A stretch of DNA of 64,000 nucleotides from Streptomyces liliiviolaceus (GTDB taxonomy: Bacteria; Actinomycetota; Actinomycetes; Streptomycetales; Streptomycetaceae). The notes below the pieces were generated by a model that was not told the origin of the DNA, ran no database searches, and was given only the letters and a program-made list of their open reading frames with translations. Both the position numbers and the translations under genes were made by a program. Where the stretch lies: NCBI RefSeq assembly GCF_018070025.1, contig NZ_JAGPYQ010000001.1, forward strand, positions 2,356,001-2,420,000, read 5' to 3'. This document shows, one piece after another, positions 10,301-18,602 of the stretch; position 1 is the stretch's first letter; each line of letters starts with the position of its first letter.

Positions 10301-12189
10301 ACATGAGCGGTGACGTCTTCGGCAACGGCATGCTGCTCTCCGAGCACATCCGCCTGGTCGCCGCCTTCGACCACCGGCACATCGTCATCGACCCGCGCCC
10401 GGACGCCGCGACCTCGTACGCCGAGCGCCGCCGCCTCTTCGAGCTGCCGCGTTCGTCGTGGGCCGACTACGACAAGGAGCTGCTGTCGCAGGGCGGCGGC
10501 ATCTTCCCCCGTACGGCCAAGGCGATCCAGCTCAACAGCCACATCCGGGAAGCGCTCGGCATCGAGGGCAACGTCGGCAAGATGACCCCCGCCGACCTGA
10601 TGCGGGCCATCCTCGCGGCGCCGGTGGACCTGCTGTGGAACGGCGGCATCGGTACGTACGTGAAGGCGTCCACCGAGACGCACGCGGACGTCGGCGACAA
10701 GGCCAACGACGCCATCCGCGTGGACGGCGCCGACCTGCGGGTCAAGGTCGTCGGCGAGGGCGGCAACCTCGGCCTCACCCAGCTCGGGCGCATCGAGTTC
10801 GCGCAGGCCGGCGGCAAGGTCAACACCGACGCCATCGACAACAGCGCGGGCGTGGACACCTCCGACCACGAGGTGAACATCAAGATTCTGCTCAACGCGG
10901 TGGTCGCGGACGGCGACATGACCGTCAAGCAGCGCAACAAGCTGCTCGCCGAGATGACCGACGAGGTCGGCACGCTGGTCCTGCGCAACAACTACGCGCA
11001 GAACACGGCGCTCGCCAACGCGCTCGCCCAGTCGCCGAGCATGCTCCACGCCCAGCACCGCTACCTGCGGCACCTGGTGCGGGCCGGTCACCTCGACCGC
11101 GCGCTGGAGTTCATGCCCACCGAGCGGCAGATCAAGGAGCGGCTCAACGCCGGGCACGGGCTCACCCAGCCGGAGACGGCCGTCCTCCTCGCGTACACGA
11201 AGATCACGGTCTCCGACGAGCTGCTGCACACGTCGCTGCCCGACGACGACCACCTGCGGAGCCTGCTGCACGCGTACTTCCCGAGCGCGCTCGGGAAGCA
11301 GTTCGCCGAGCAGATCGACAGCCACCCGCTGCGGCGCGAGATCGTCACGACCGTGCTGGTCAACGACACGGTCAACACCGGTGGTACGAGCTTCCTGCAC
11401 CGTCTGCGGGAGGAGACCGGGGCATCCCTGGAGGAGATCGTCAGGGCGCAGACCGCGGCCCGCGCGATCTTCAACTCCAGCTCCGTGTGGGACGGCGTCG
11501 AGGCGCTCGACAACAAGGTCGACGCGGGGGTCCAGACCCGGATCCGGCTGCACTCGCGCCGGCTCGTCGAGCGCGGTACGCGGTGGCTGCTCAACAACCG
11601 GCCGCAGCCGATCCAGCTTGCTGAAACGATCGGCTTCTTCCAGGAGCGGGTCACGCAGGTCTGGGGCGAGCTGCCCAACCTGCTGCGGGGCGCCGATCTG
11701 GAGTGGTACCAGCAGATCTACGACGAGCTGTCCGGGGCCGGGGTGCCGGACGAGTTGGCGCAGCGGGTGGCCGGGTTCTCGTCCGCCTTCCCGACGCTCG
11801 ACATCGTCGCGGTCGGTGACCGTATGGGCAAGGATCCGATGGCCGTCGCGGAGGTCTACTACGACCTCGGTGACCGGCTGCGGATCACTCAGCTCATGGA
11901 CCGGATCATCGAGCTGCCGCGGGCCGATCGGTGGCAGTCGATGGCGCGGGCGTCGATCCGGGAGGACCTGTACGCGGCGCACGCGGCGCTGACGGCGGAT
12001 GTGCTGGCCGCGGGGAACGGGTCTGCCACGCCTGAACAGCGGTTCAAGGCGTGGGAGGAGCGGAACGCGGCGATTCTTGCTCGGGCGCGGACGACTCTGG
12101 AGGAGATTCAGGGATCCGAGGCGTTCGATCTTGCGAATCTGTCTGTGGCGATGAGGACGATGCGGACGATGTTGCGGACGCATTCGTAG
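7252..12189 (+). CDS. gdhB: NAD-specific glutamate dehydrogenase, large class
   Basis: 1645 residues, the size of the 180-kDa class of NAD-dependent glutamate dehydrogenases described in Streptomyces clavuligerus. It oxidatively deaminates L-glutamate to 2-oxoglutarate and ammonia, a catabolic role. The N-terminal half (about residues 1-780) carries ACT-like regulatory segments (VVEVVTDDMPFLVDSVTNEL). The catalytic domain follows, with KVARGGLRWSDRREDFRTE near 840, then LVKAQMVKNTVIVPVGAKGG containing the substrate-binding and catalytic lysines. A Rossmann segment with VVGEGGNLGLTQLGR lies near 1165. The ATG at 7252 follows AGGAGCCAG. The last 40 or so codons shift to T-ending and G-rich codons unlike the body of the gene. 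A hairpin follows the stop. Confidence 0.95.
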   Translation: MQTKLDEAKAELLERAARVAENSPAGGNSHLPTGKTDASAPDQDTLLAFLQRYYLHTAPEDLADRDPVDVFGAAFSHYRLAEKRPQGTANVRVVTPTVEENGWTCSHSVVEVVTDDMPFLVDSVTNELSRQGRGIHVVIHPQFFVRRDLTGKLIEVLGTRPAGDLPHDASIESWIHVEIDRETDRADLKQITADLLRVLSDAREAVEDWEKMRDSALRIAEELPKEPTADDLRDQEVEEARELLRWLADDHFTFLGYREYELHDDDSLAAVPGTGLGVLRSDPQHGEDESHPVSPSFERLPADARAKAREHKLLVLTKANSRATVHRPSYLDYVGVKKFDADGNVIGERRFLGLFSSAAYTESVRRVPVIRRKVAEVLRGAGFSPNSHDGRDLLQILETYPRDELFQTPPDELRAIVTSVLYLQERRRLRLYLRQDEYGRYYSALVYLPRDRYTTGVRLRIIDILKEELGGTSVDFTAWNTESILSRLHFVVRVPQGTELPQLSDADKDRIEARLVEAARSWADGFAEALNAECGEERAAELLRRYGNIIPEGYKADHNPRTAVADLVRLEQLGDGKDFDLSLYEPVGAAPGERRFKIYRIGESVSLSAVLPVLTRLGVEVTDERPYELRCPDRDSAWIYDFGLRLPKSPGGNGDHLGDDGRERFQEAFAATWTGRAENDGFNSLVLSAGLNWRQAMVLRAYAKYLRQAGSTFSQDYMEDTLRSNVHTTRLLVSLFEARMSPDRQRAGTELTDALLEELDAALDQVASLDEDRILRSFLTVIKATLRTNFFQEAGGGVPHDYVSMKFDPQAIPDLPAPRPAYEIWVYSPRVEGVHLRFGKVARGGLRWSDRREDFRTEILGLVKAQMVKNTVIVPVGAKGGFVAKQLPDPAVDRDAWMAEGVRSYKTFISALLDITDNMVAGEVVPPSDVVRHDGEDTYLVVAADKGTATFSDIANGVAESYNFWLGDAFASGGSAGYDHKKMGITARGAWESVKRHFRELGVNTQTEDFTVVGVGDMSGDVFGNGMLLSEHIRLVAAFDHRHIVIDPRPDAATSYAERRRLFELPRSSWADYDKELLSQGGGIFPRTAKAIQLNSHIREALGIEGNVGKMTPADLMRAILAAPVDLLWNGGIGTYVKASTETHADVGDKANDAIRVDGADLRVKVVGEGGNLGLTQLGRIEFAQAGGKVNTDAIDNSAGVDTSDHEVNIKILLNAVVADGDMTVKQRNKLLAEMTDEVGTLVLRNNYAQNTALANALAQSPSMLHAQHRYLRHLVRAGHLDRALEFMPTERQIKERLNAGHGLTQPETAVLLAYTKITVSDELLHTSLPDDDHLRSLLHAYFPSALGKQFAEQIDSHPLRREIVTTVLVNDTVNTGGTSFLHRLREETGASLEEIVRAQTAARAIFNSSSVWDGVEALDNKVDAGVQTRIRLHSRRLVERGTRWLLNNRPQPIQLAETIGFFQERVTQVWGELPNLLRGADLEWYQQIYDELSGAGVPDELAQRVAGFSSAFPTLDIVAVGDRMGKDPMAVAEVYYDLGDRLRITQLMDRIIELPRADRWQSMARASIREDLYAAHAALTADVLAAGNGSATPEQRFKAWEERNAAILARARTTLEEIQGSEAFDLANLSVAMRTMRTMLRTHS

Positions 12190-12210
12190 CGGTTGCGTCC
12201 ACGCCGGTTG

Positions 12211-12241
12211 AAGGGCACCCCTGTGGGTTGGGGGTGCCCTT
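12211..12241 (+). terminator. rho-independent terminator of gdhB
   Basis: Stem AAGGGCACCCC (12211-12221) pairs with GGGGTGCCCTT (12231-12241) around a nine-base loop, followed by TCTTTTC. It lies 22 bp after the stop. Confidence 0.85.
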
Positions 12242-12248
12242 TCTTTTC

Positions 12249-12463
12249 TCGCCCCCGCCGCCCCTACCCGTTCCCGTCCACGTATGGGGGCTGCGCCCCC
12301 TCGCCCCCCTGATCGCGCTGCGCGCTCGTCCTCAAGCGCCGGACGGGCTGGAGTGTCGCGGACCGTCCGCGAATCTCTCAGCCCGTCCGGCGCTTGAGGA
12401 CCGGGGGTTCGGGGGCGGAGCCCCTGAGTCGTGGACGGGAACGGGTAGGGGCGGCGGGGGCGA
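12249..12463. repeat. long inverted composite repeat between gdhB and the wall locus
   Basis: Perfect 34-bp inverted arms at 12249-12282 and 12430-12463 (beginning TCGCCCCCGCCGCCCCTACC) flank a second perfect inner pair at 12328-12350 and 12379-12401 (GTCCTCAAGCGCCGGACGGG and its complement). Together they form an imperfect 215-bp palindrome. Fragments of the same arms recur at about 26690-26754, 27000-27060 and 47725-47830. The gap 12190-12528 holds no gene. Confidence 0.85.
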
Positions 12464-12528
12464 GGGCATGTCCCTGTACGGGCTAGTTCCTGTGTGGGGA
12501 TCCTCTGGGGGCGCTTAGGGTAAATAGG

Positions 12529-15429
12529 ATGAATGAGGATCGTCCTGACATCTCTGTTGTCGTGATCGTCTACAACGACGAGGCCCGGCTGGACACAGCC
12601 GTCCGCTCCGTGCTGGAGCAGACGCTGCGCAACGTCGAGGTCGTGATCGTCGACGACCGGAGCACGGACCGTTCGTACGACGTCGCGCGAGGGCTGGCCG
12701 CGCGGCACCCCGGCCGCGTACGCGCCTTCCGGCTGGACGAGAACAGCGGAGGCTGCGGCGCGCCCCGCAACCGCGGGATCGCCGAGGCCCGCGGCACGTA
12801 CGTCGTCTTCCTCGACAGCGACGACGTACTGGAACGCAACGCCTGCCGGAACATGCTGGAGGCGGCCGAGACGACCGGCGCCGATCTCGTCTCCGGCCTG
12901 TGCGTACGGGTCCACGTCGACTCGCGGGGCGGCAAGGAGGTCAAGTGGTACCCCTGGCTCTACACCCGCACCCGCACCCTGGAGTCGGTCTCCGAACTGC
13001 CCGACCTGCTGGTCTTCGACACCCTGTCCACCAACAAGTGCTATCGCCGGGAGTTCCTGGTCGGGGAGGGGCTTGAGTTCCCCGTCGGCATTCACTACGA
13101 GGACCTGCTCTTCTCCGCGCGGGCGTACGCGGCGGCCCGCAGGATCACCCTCATCCCGAACCGCGTCTACGACTGGCGGGTCGTCGACAAGGCCGCGGCC
13201 AAGTCCATCAGCAACCGCCGCGCCGAGATCGCCAACTTCGCGCACCGCATGGAGATCCACCGGCGGGTCGACCGGCTGCTGGCCGAGCGGGGGCTGGCGG
13301 AGCTCAAGTTCTTCAAGGACGTCAAGTTCCTCAAGCACGACCTGGTGCTGCATCTGCGCGATCTGCCGTTCCGGGACGCCTCCTACCGGGAGGAGTTCGC
13401 CGCCATCGCGCGCGGCTATCTGGACTCCATCGACCGGGCCGCCTTCGACGAGGTCGAGCCCATCCACGCCATCTGCGCCTATCTGCTGAGCAGGAGCGAC
13501 TGGGACAACCTCCTGCCGGCCGTGGACACCCTCACCAACCGCGACAAGATCTCCTCACCGCTCGTCGAGCGCGACGGCCGCGTCTACTGGTGTGCCGAGC
13601 ACATCGACGAAAGGGACGAAGAAGGAGTCTTCGCTCGGCATGTTCTCGATGTCACCGAACTCGGCTATCACGTCAAACCCGTCGAGAAGATGTTCCTGCG
13701 CAATGTCCTGACCGGGTACGAGGAGGGAGCGGGTACCGCAGGCACCCCCGGCACCCCCGGTACCGTCCGGCTGGCCGGGCGCATCACCAACCCCCTCGGT
13801 GTCGTCCCGCCCGGCGCGCGGCTCACCGGCGAGCTGGAGTTCGGCGCCCGCCGCAAGGGCGTGCGCTTCCAGACCTTCCGTTTCCCCGTCCGCACGCTGC
13901 GGCACGAGGGCGAGTCCATCGCCTGGGAGGCGTCGGTCGACCTCGCGCACGGGCTGCGGCCCCTCGGTGTCGTGGACGCCGTGTGGGACGTACGGCTGCG
14001 TCTGGACGTCGACGGGGTGCGCACCACCACCCGTCTCACCGCCTCCGAACCCGGTCTGGCCGTCGGCCGGTCGCCCGTCCGGCCGCGGCTCACCCGGCTG
14101 GTCGCCGACCATATCGAGCCCGAGGTCTCCGCGCGCGGCCATCTCTCCTTCCGGGTCGTCACCCGCGAGCGGGTCGAGGCGCTCGTCGGCAGGGGAGTGC
14201 GGGGGACGCCCGGCCGGCTCGCCAAGTCCGGGTACCGGAAGGCGAAAGGGGTGCGGCGCAGGCTCACCTCCGGGGCCACCAAGATCCGCGTCTACCACGA
14301 GGTGTTCAGCCGGCTGCCCGTGAAGAAGGGCCTGGTCGTCTTCGAGAGCCATCTGGGCCGGCAGTACAGCGACAGCCCCAAGGCGCTCTACGAGGAGATG
14401 CGGCGCCAGGATCTCGCCTTCGACGCCGTGTGGTCGTACGCAGGGCGCCCCGAGGGCTTCCCGCCCGACGCGACCCTCGTACGCCGCTGGTCGCTGCCCT
14501 ATCTGAAGGCGCTGGCGCGGGCGGAGTTCTGGGTCGACAACCAGAGCTATCCGCTGAAGCTCACCAAGAGGCCGCAGACCACGTACATCCAGACCTGGCA
14601 CGGGTCGGCGCTCAAGCGGATGGGTTTCGACGAGGCGGAGTGGAAGCTCAGGACCCGGGGCGCGCAGCAGGAGCAGCAGCGCGTCCTCGACCGCTTCGAC
14701 CGGTTCCTGATCCGCTCCGAGCACGACGTACGCACCCTCGCCCGTGCGTTCCGGCTGAAGGAGCGCACGCTGCTGCGCGTGGGCTACCCCCGCAACGACG
14801 CGCTCGTGGCGGCCCGCGGGCGGGAGGAGGAGACCGGTGTGCGGGAGCGCGGGCCGCTCGCCGCCGAGCTGGGGATCCCGGACGACAAAGCCGTCCTGCT
14901 GTACGCGCCCACCTTCCGGCAGCACGGCGGCAGGCAGCGGCGGTTCGAGCTGCCCTTCGACGTGGAGCGGTTCGCCGACGAGTTCGGCGACCGGTACGTC
15001 CTGCTGGTGCGCTCGCACTACCTCAACCACGTCGTGCTCCCGCCGTCGGTGCGCGGGCGCGTCGTCGACGTGTCGGCCCACCACGACGTGACGCCGCTGC
15101 TCGCGCTCGCCGACGGTCTGATCACCGACTACTCGTCCGTGATGTTCGACTACGCGCTCCTCGGCCGGCCGCTGTTCTTCTTCGCCCACGACTACGAGGA
15201 GTACGTGCACGAGGGCCGCGGCACCTACTTCGACCTCCTCGAACGGGCCCCGGGCCCCGTCGTGCGCACCGAGGAGGAGCTGTACGTGGCCCTCGCCTCC
15301 CTCGACGAGCAGGTGGTCAAGTACCGGGAGGCACGGGAGGGCTTCGTCGCGGAGTTCGGCGAGTACGACACGGGTACCGCCGCGCGGAGCATCGTCGACC
15401 AGTTCTTCTCCCAGTGGAGGCGCGCATGA
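12529..15429 (+). CDS. bifunctional GT2 glycosyltransferase / TagF-like glycerophosphotransferase
   Basis: 966 residues. N-terminal GT-A domain, about 8-230: VVVIVYNDEARLDTAVRSVL and the DxD-type metal-binding site FLDSDD near 94-99. Residues 330-560 form a beta-rich middle region. The C-terminal TagF-like domain, about 580-950, has TYIQTWHGSALKRMG near 683 (the conserved H-G of CDP-glycerol glycerophosphotransferases), LLYAPTFRQ, LLVRSHYLNH and GLITDYSSVMFDYALLGRP near 863. TagF enzymes polymerise glycerol-phosphate from CDP-glycerol onto a lipid-linked primer at the inner membrane face; the glycosyltransferase half may add sugars to the same chain. It overlaps the next gene by four bases (ATGA), so the two are translationally coupled. 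Donor and product are inferred. Confidence 0.88.
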   Translation: MNEDRPDISVVVIVYNDEARLDTAVRSVLEQTLRNVEVVIVDDRSTDRSYDVARGLAARHPGRVRAFRLDENSGGCGAPRNRGIAEARGTYVVFLDSDDVLERNACRNMLEAAETTGADLVSGLCVRVHVDSRGGKEVKWYPWLYTRTRTLESVSELPDLLVFDTLSTNKCYRREFLVGEGLEFPVGIHYEDLLFSARAYAAARRITLIPNRVYDWRVVDKAAAKSISNRRAEIANFAHRMEIHRRVDRLLAERGLAELKFFKDVKFLKHDLVLHLRDLPFRDASYREEFAAIARGYLDSIDRAAFDEVEPIHAICAYLLSRSDWDNLLPAVDTLTNRDKISSPLVERDGRVYWCAEHIDERDEEGVFARHVLDVTELGYHVKPVEKMFLRNVLTGYEEGAGTAGTPGTPGTVRLAGRITNPLGVVPPGARLTGELEFGARRKGVRFQTFRFPVRTLRHEGESIAWEASVDLAHGLRPLGVVDAVWDVRLRLDVDGVRTTTRLTASEPGLAVGRSPVRPRLTRLVADHIEPEVSARGHLSFRVVTRERVEALVGRGVRGTPGRLAKSGYRKAKGVRRRLTSGATKIRVYHEVFSRLPVKKGLVVFESHLGRQYSDSPKALYEEMRRQDLAFDAVWSYAGRPEGFPPDATLVRRWSLPYLKALARAEFWVDNQSYPLKLTKRPQTTYIQTWHGSALKRMGFDEAEWKLRTRGAQQEQQRVLDRFDRFLIRSEHDVRTLARAFRLKERTLLRVGYPRNDALVAARGREEETGVRERGPLAAELGIPDDKAVLLYAPTFRQHGGRQRRFELPFDVERFADEFGDRYVLLVRSHYLNHVVLPPSVRGRVVDVSAHHDVTPLLALADGLITDYSSVMFDYALLGRPLFFFAHDYEEYVHEGRGTYFDLLERAPGPVVRTEEELYVALASLDEQVVKYREAREGFVAEFGEYDTGTAARSIVDQFFSQWRRA

Positions 15430-16547
15430 CAGCCGAGGGCACCCCCACGACCGCGGATCCGCGCCGGGACCTCTTCTTCGTCTCCAACAGCGTCGACGAG
15501 CTGGGCGGGGTGACGAGCTGGTCGCACCAGATGGCCCGGCTGTTCACCGGACGCGGCCACCGCGTCCACGTCGTCGGCATCACACCGTCCGAGGTGCCCC
15601 AGGAACTCGGCGAGATCCCCTACCCGACGACGACCCTGTACGCCGGACAGCCGCCGCGGCCCGGCCGGGCGCGCGAGGCGAGCATGCGCGAGGAGGCCGC
15701 GAAGCTCACCGCCCTCTTCCGGGCGGCACGGCCCGGCGCGGTCGTGATCGTCACGCAGGTGTGGGCCATGGAGTGGGTCGCCCAGGCCGACACGCGCGGC
15801 CTGACCGTGATCGGGATGAGCCACGAGTCGTACGCGTACTCGAAGGCGTCCTCGCGCTTCAACCGGGTGCGCAGGCACTACCGGGACGTCGACCGCATGC
15901 TGGCGCTGACCCGCGAGGACGCCGACCTGTGGATCGGGCAGGGCATGAACAACGCCTCGTACATGCCGAATCCGCTGCCGTTCATGCCGGAGGTGCCGTC
16001 GGCGCGTACCGGGAACGTGGTCGTCAGCATCGGGCGGCTGCACGACCAGAAGGGCATCGACATGCTCCTCGACACCTGGGCGGAGGTCGCGCCGCGCCAC
16101 CCCGACTGGCGGCTGCGGATCTACGGCTCGGGCGAGGACGAGGAGATCCTGAAGAAGCAGTGCACGGCCCTCGGGCTGGACGGCTGCGTGGACTGGATGG
16201 GGCGTACGAGCGATGTGCCGGAGGCGCTGCGGGGCGGTTCCGTCTTCGCCCTGTCCTCCCGGGGCGAGGGGTTTCCGCTCGCCTTGATGGAGGCCATGGC
16301 GATGGGGGTGCCGTGTGCGGCGTTCGACTGCGCGCCGGGTGTGCGGGAGATCGTCCACGACGGGGTGGACGGGCTCCTTGCGGGTCTCGGCAACACGGGG
16401 GAGCTGGCTCGGCGGCTGGATGTCCTGATGTCCGACAAGTCGCTGCGGGACGGGATGGGCGAGGCGGCCCGCGTCAATATCCAGCGTTATACGACGACCG
16501 AGATCGTGAGCAGGTGGGAGGGGTTGTTCGCGTTTCTTGAACGGTGA
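15426..16547 (+). CDS. family 4 glycosyltransferase
   Basis: 373 residues with GT-B fold of the GT4 family. The N-terminal domain starts FFVSNSVDELGGVTSWSHQM (acceptor side). The C-terminal nucleotide-sugar domain has VVSIGRLHDQKGIDMLLDTW, the basic pocket, and the E-x7-E motif in SSRGEGFPLALMEAMAMGVP, followed by VREIVHDGVDGLL. It transfers a hexose from a nucleotide-sugar, probably to the teichoic-acid-type chain made by its coupled neighbour. The ATG at 15426 overlaps the stop of the upstream gene (ATGA). The last 60 bases show off-pattern codons next to a repeat hairpin. Confidence 0.88.
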   Translation: MTAEGTPTTADPRRDLFFVSNSVDELGGVTSWSHQMARLFTGRGHRVHVVGITPSEVPQELGEIPYPTTTLYAGQPPRPGRAREASMREEAAKLTALFRAARPGAVVIVTQVWAMEWVAQADTRGLTVIGMSHESYAYSKASSRFNRVRRHYRDVDRMLALTREDADLWIGQGMNNASYMPNPLPFMPEVPSARTGNVVVSIGRLHDQKGIDMLLDTWAEVAPRHPDWRLRIYGSGEDEEILKKQCTALGLDGCVDWMGRTSDVPEALRGGSVFALSSRGEGFPLALMEAMAMGVPCAAFDCAPGVREIVHDGVDGLLAGLGNTGELARRLDVLMSDKSLRDGMGEAARVNIQRYTTTEIVSRWEGLFAFLER

Positions 16548-16563
16548 GGTCCCGGTTGTGCGT

Positions 16564-16656
16564 CGGGTGCGGGCCGGTGGGGGGCACCCGCGCAGTTCCC
16601 CGCGCCCCTGGGCAGTGGGGGCGCGGGGAACTGCGCGACCAGCCCCCACTCGCCCG
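16564..16656. repeat. inverted pair of the extragenic repeat, bidirectional hairpin
   Basis: CGCGCAGTTCCCCGCGCCCC at 16589-16608 and its exact complement at 16618-16637 form a 20-bp stem with a nine-base loop, flanked by further repeat sequence on each side. It lies between convergent genes, so it can act as a terminator for both. Confidence 0.85.
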
Positions 16657-16664
16657 CAGCCGAA

Positions 16665-17477
16665 CTACCCCTTCCCCCCACCCCCCGTGAACTTCTCGTA
16701 CTCCTTGAGGACTTCCTCCGTGGGGCCGTCCAAACGGAGTTCCCCCCGTTCGAGCCACAGCACCCGATCACACGTGTCCCGGATCGACTTGTTGTTGTGG
16801 CTCACCAGGAAGACCGTGCCCGCACTCTTCCGCAGCTCCCGGATCCGGGCCTCGGAGCGCTTCTGGAAGGAGCGGTCCCCCGTCGCGAGGGCCTCGTCGA
16901 TCATCAGCACGTCGTGGTCCTTCGCGGCGGCGATGGAGAACCGCAGTCGCGCCGCCATCCCGGAGGAGTACGTGCGCATCGGCAGGGTGATGAAGTCGCC
17001 CTTCTCGTTGATCCCGGAGAAGTCGACGATCTCCTGGTAGCGCTCGCGCACCTGCTCGCGGGACATGCCCATCGCGAGCCCGCCCAGGTAGACGTTGCGT
17101 TCGCCGGTGAGGTCGTTCATCAGCGCGGCGTTGACGCCCAGCAGGGAGGGCTGGCCGTCCGTGTAGATACGGCCGTGTTCGACGGGCAGCAGGCCGGCGA
17201 CGGCCTTGAGCAGGGTGGACTTGCCCGAACCGTTCGTGCCGATCAGGCCGATCGCCTCACCCCGGTACGCGGTGAAGGAGACGGACCTGACGGCGTGCAC
17301 CTTGCGCACGCCCGACGCCTGCTCGGCCTTCTTCCCACGCAGGATGCGGTTGAGCGCGGCGGTGGCGCTGCCCCGCCCCACGCCCGTGCCGTTGACGCGG
17401 TAGACGATGTCGACGCGGTCGGCGACGACGGTGGGGATCCGACCGACCCGGTCGGTCACTGCGCTCTGTTCAGCCAC
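16665..17477 (-). CDS. ABC transporter ATP-binding protein, TagH/Wzt-like
   Basis: 270 residues. Walker A GLIGTNGSGKST (77-88), ABC signature YSSGM (170-174), Walker B LMIDEA (191-196) and the switch histidine in LVSHN. The sequence resembles the nucleotide-binding subunit of polysaccharide and teichoic acid exporters (TagH, Wzt, RfbB): a long N-terminal lead (VDIVYRVNG ... HAVRSVSFTAYRGEAIGLIG) and the TYSSGMAARLRFSIA motif. It would energise flipping of the lipid-linked wall polymer across the membrane together with the permease encoded just upstream, whose reading frame overlaps this start by eight bases. There is no extra C-terminal sugar-recognition domain. Confidence 0.9.
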   Translation of the reverse strand: MAEQSAVTDRVGRIPTVVADRVDIVYRVNGTGVGRGSATAALNRILRGKKAEQASGVRKVHAVRSVSFTAYRGEAIGLIGTNGSGKSTLLKAVAGLLPVEHGRIYTDGQPSLLGVNAALMNDLTGERNVYLGGLAMGMSREQVRERYQEIVDFSGINEKGDFITLPMRTYSSGMAARLRFSIAAAKDHDVLMIDEALATGDRSFQKRSEARIRELRKSAGTVFLVSHNNKSIRDTCDRVLWLERGELRLDGPTEEVLKEYEKFTGGGGKG

Positions 17478-18417
17478 GGCCGTAAGTCTCCTCAGCCTTC
17501 CAGAAGTAGATGAAGCCGCCGACGCCGGCGAGCAGGGCCCAGCCGACCGCGAGTGCCCACACGTGGTGGGGCAGCTGGCTCGCGTGGAACGAGTCGATCA
17601 GCGCGAACCGCATGAGGTCGATGTAGACGGCGGCCGGGTTGCACCGCAGGGCGAGCAGCACGATCCGCGGCAGGTCCGGGTGGCCGGCGAGCACCCGGTC
17701 GATGCTCCACATGACCCCGGAGACGTACATCCAGGTCCGCAGCAGGAACGGCATCAGCTGTGCGATGTCCGGTGTCCGGGCGCCCAGCCGGGCCACGATC
17801 ATCGCCACGCCCGCGTTGAACACGAACTGAAGTGCCAGCGCGGGCACGGCCAGCAGCCAGGACACGCCGACGGGCACACCGAAGCAGAGCAGGATCACGA
17901 ACAGCGCGGCCATCGAGAACAGCAGCTGCTGAAGCTGTTGCAGCGCGTACGACACCGGGAGCGCGGCCCGCGGGAAGTGCAGGGCGCGGACCAGGCCGAG
18001 GCTGCCGGAGATCGCCCGGGTGCCCGCCATGATCGAGCTCTGTGTGAACGTCCACACGAACACGCCCGTGACCAGGAACGGAACGTAGTCCGGCACGCCC
18101 CGGCTCGTGCCCATCAGGACGCCGAAGATGAAGTAGTAGACCGCCGCGTTCAGCAGGGGGGTGGCCACCTGCCAGACCTGGCCGAGCTTCGCCTGGCTGT
18201 ACTGGGCGGTGAGCTTGGCCGTGGCGAACGCGGTGATGAAGTGCCGGCGCGCCCACAGCTGGCGGACGTACGCGGACAGGGTGGGCCGTGCGCCGCTGAC
18301 GGTGAGGCCGTGGCGGGCGGCGAGTGCCGCGGGGTCGTCGTCGGGCAGGACCGGCGCCGGGGGCGGGGGCGCCGAGGACGGTGTGTCGAGGACCTGACTC
18401 ACATCCGCTGCTTTCAC
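17470..18417 (-). CDS. ABC transporter permease, TagG/Wzm-like
   Basis: 315 residues. A proline/alanine-rich cytoplasmic N-terminus of about 60 residues precedes an ABC-2-type membrane domain with about six helices, for example FITAFATAKLTAQY, PLLNAAVYYFIFGVLMG, VPFLVTGVFVWTFTQSSIM, LLFSMAALFVILLCFGV and the C-terminal ALAVGWALLAGVGGFIYFW. This is the permease partner of the following TagH-like ATPase, and the pair probably exports the polymer made by the locus. A GTG at 18417 gives the full length; a GTG at 18402 (MSQVLDTPS) is possible and is nearer to a GGA-type ribosome site. Its start faces the TetR gene across a 185-bp region with direct repeats. Confidence 0.88.
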   Translation of the reverse strand: MKAADVSQVLDTPSSAPPPPAPVLPDDDPAALAARHGLTVSGARPTLSAYVRQLWARRHFITAFATAKLTAQYSQAKLGQVWQVATPLLNAAVYYFIFGVLMGTSRGVPDYVPFLVTGVFVWTFTQSSIMAGTRAISGSLGLVRALHFPRAALPVSYALQQLQQLLFSMAALFVILLCFGVPVGVSWLLAVPALALQFVFNAGVAMIVARLGARTPDIAQLMPFLLRTWMYVSGVMWSIDRVLAGHPDLPRIVLLALRCNPAAVYIDLMRFALIDSFHASQLPHHVWALAVGWALLAGVGGFIYFWKAEETYGRG

Positions 18418-18509
18418 TCGGGGGAGGGGCGGAGAGGGAGGAAGGGGCGAACTGGGGCCCTTCGAGGGCTCTTTGCCTGCGGTTGAGCTGCGATTGGGGA
18501 CGGCTTTAC

Positions 18510-18585
18510 GTCGGGACGGGACCGTATCGTCGTCACGTGAGCGTAGGCCGATCCGACGTCGGAACGCAACCGTTTCGTCGTCACG
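18510..18585. promoter_or_regulatory. pair of 28-bp direct repeats, probable TetR operators
   Basis: Two direct repeats, 18510-18537 and 18558-18585, match at 24 of 28 positions and both end CGTCGTCACG. Each contains a short palindrome: ACGGGACCGT in the first and AACGCAACCGTT in the second. They lie 48 bp apart between the permease and the tetR-type gene, the second just upstream of that gene's -10 box, as expected for autoregulation. Binding is inferred. Confidence 0.6.
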
Positions 18586-18589
18586 CCTC

Positions 18590-18595
18590 TATGCT
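18590..18595 (+). promoter_or_regulatory. -10 box TATGCT with near-leaderless spacing
   Basis: TATGCT is followed seven bases later by the ATG at 18603, which would place transcription start at or one base before the start codon. This supports that ATG over the one at 18591, which lies inside the box. Confidence 0.5.
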
Positions 18596-18602
18596 GGTCC
18601 GC

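Noticed and set aside
7210..13467. 2085-codon minus-strand open frame over gdhB
   Set aside because: It is a shadow of the dehydrogenase gene, produced by strong codon bias, with no family signature.
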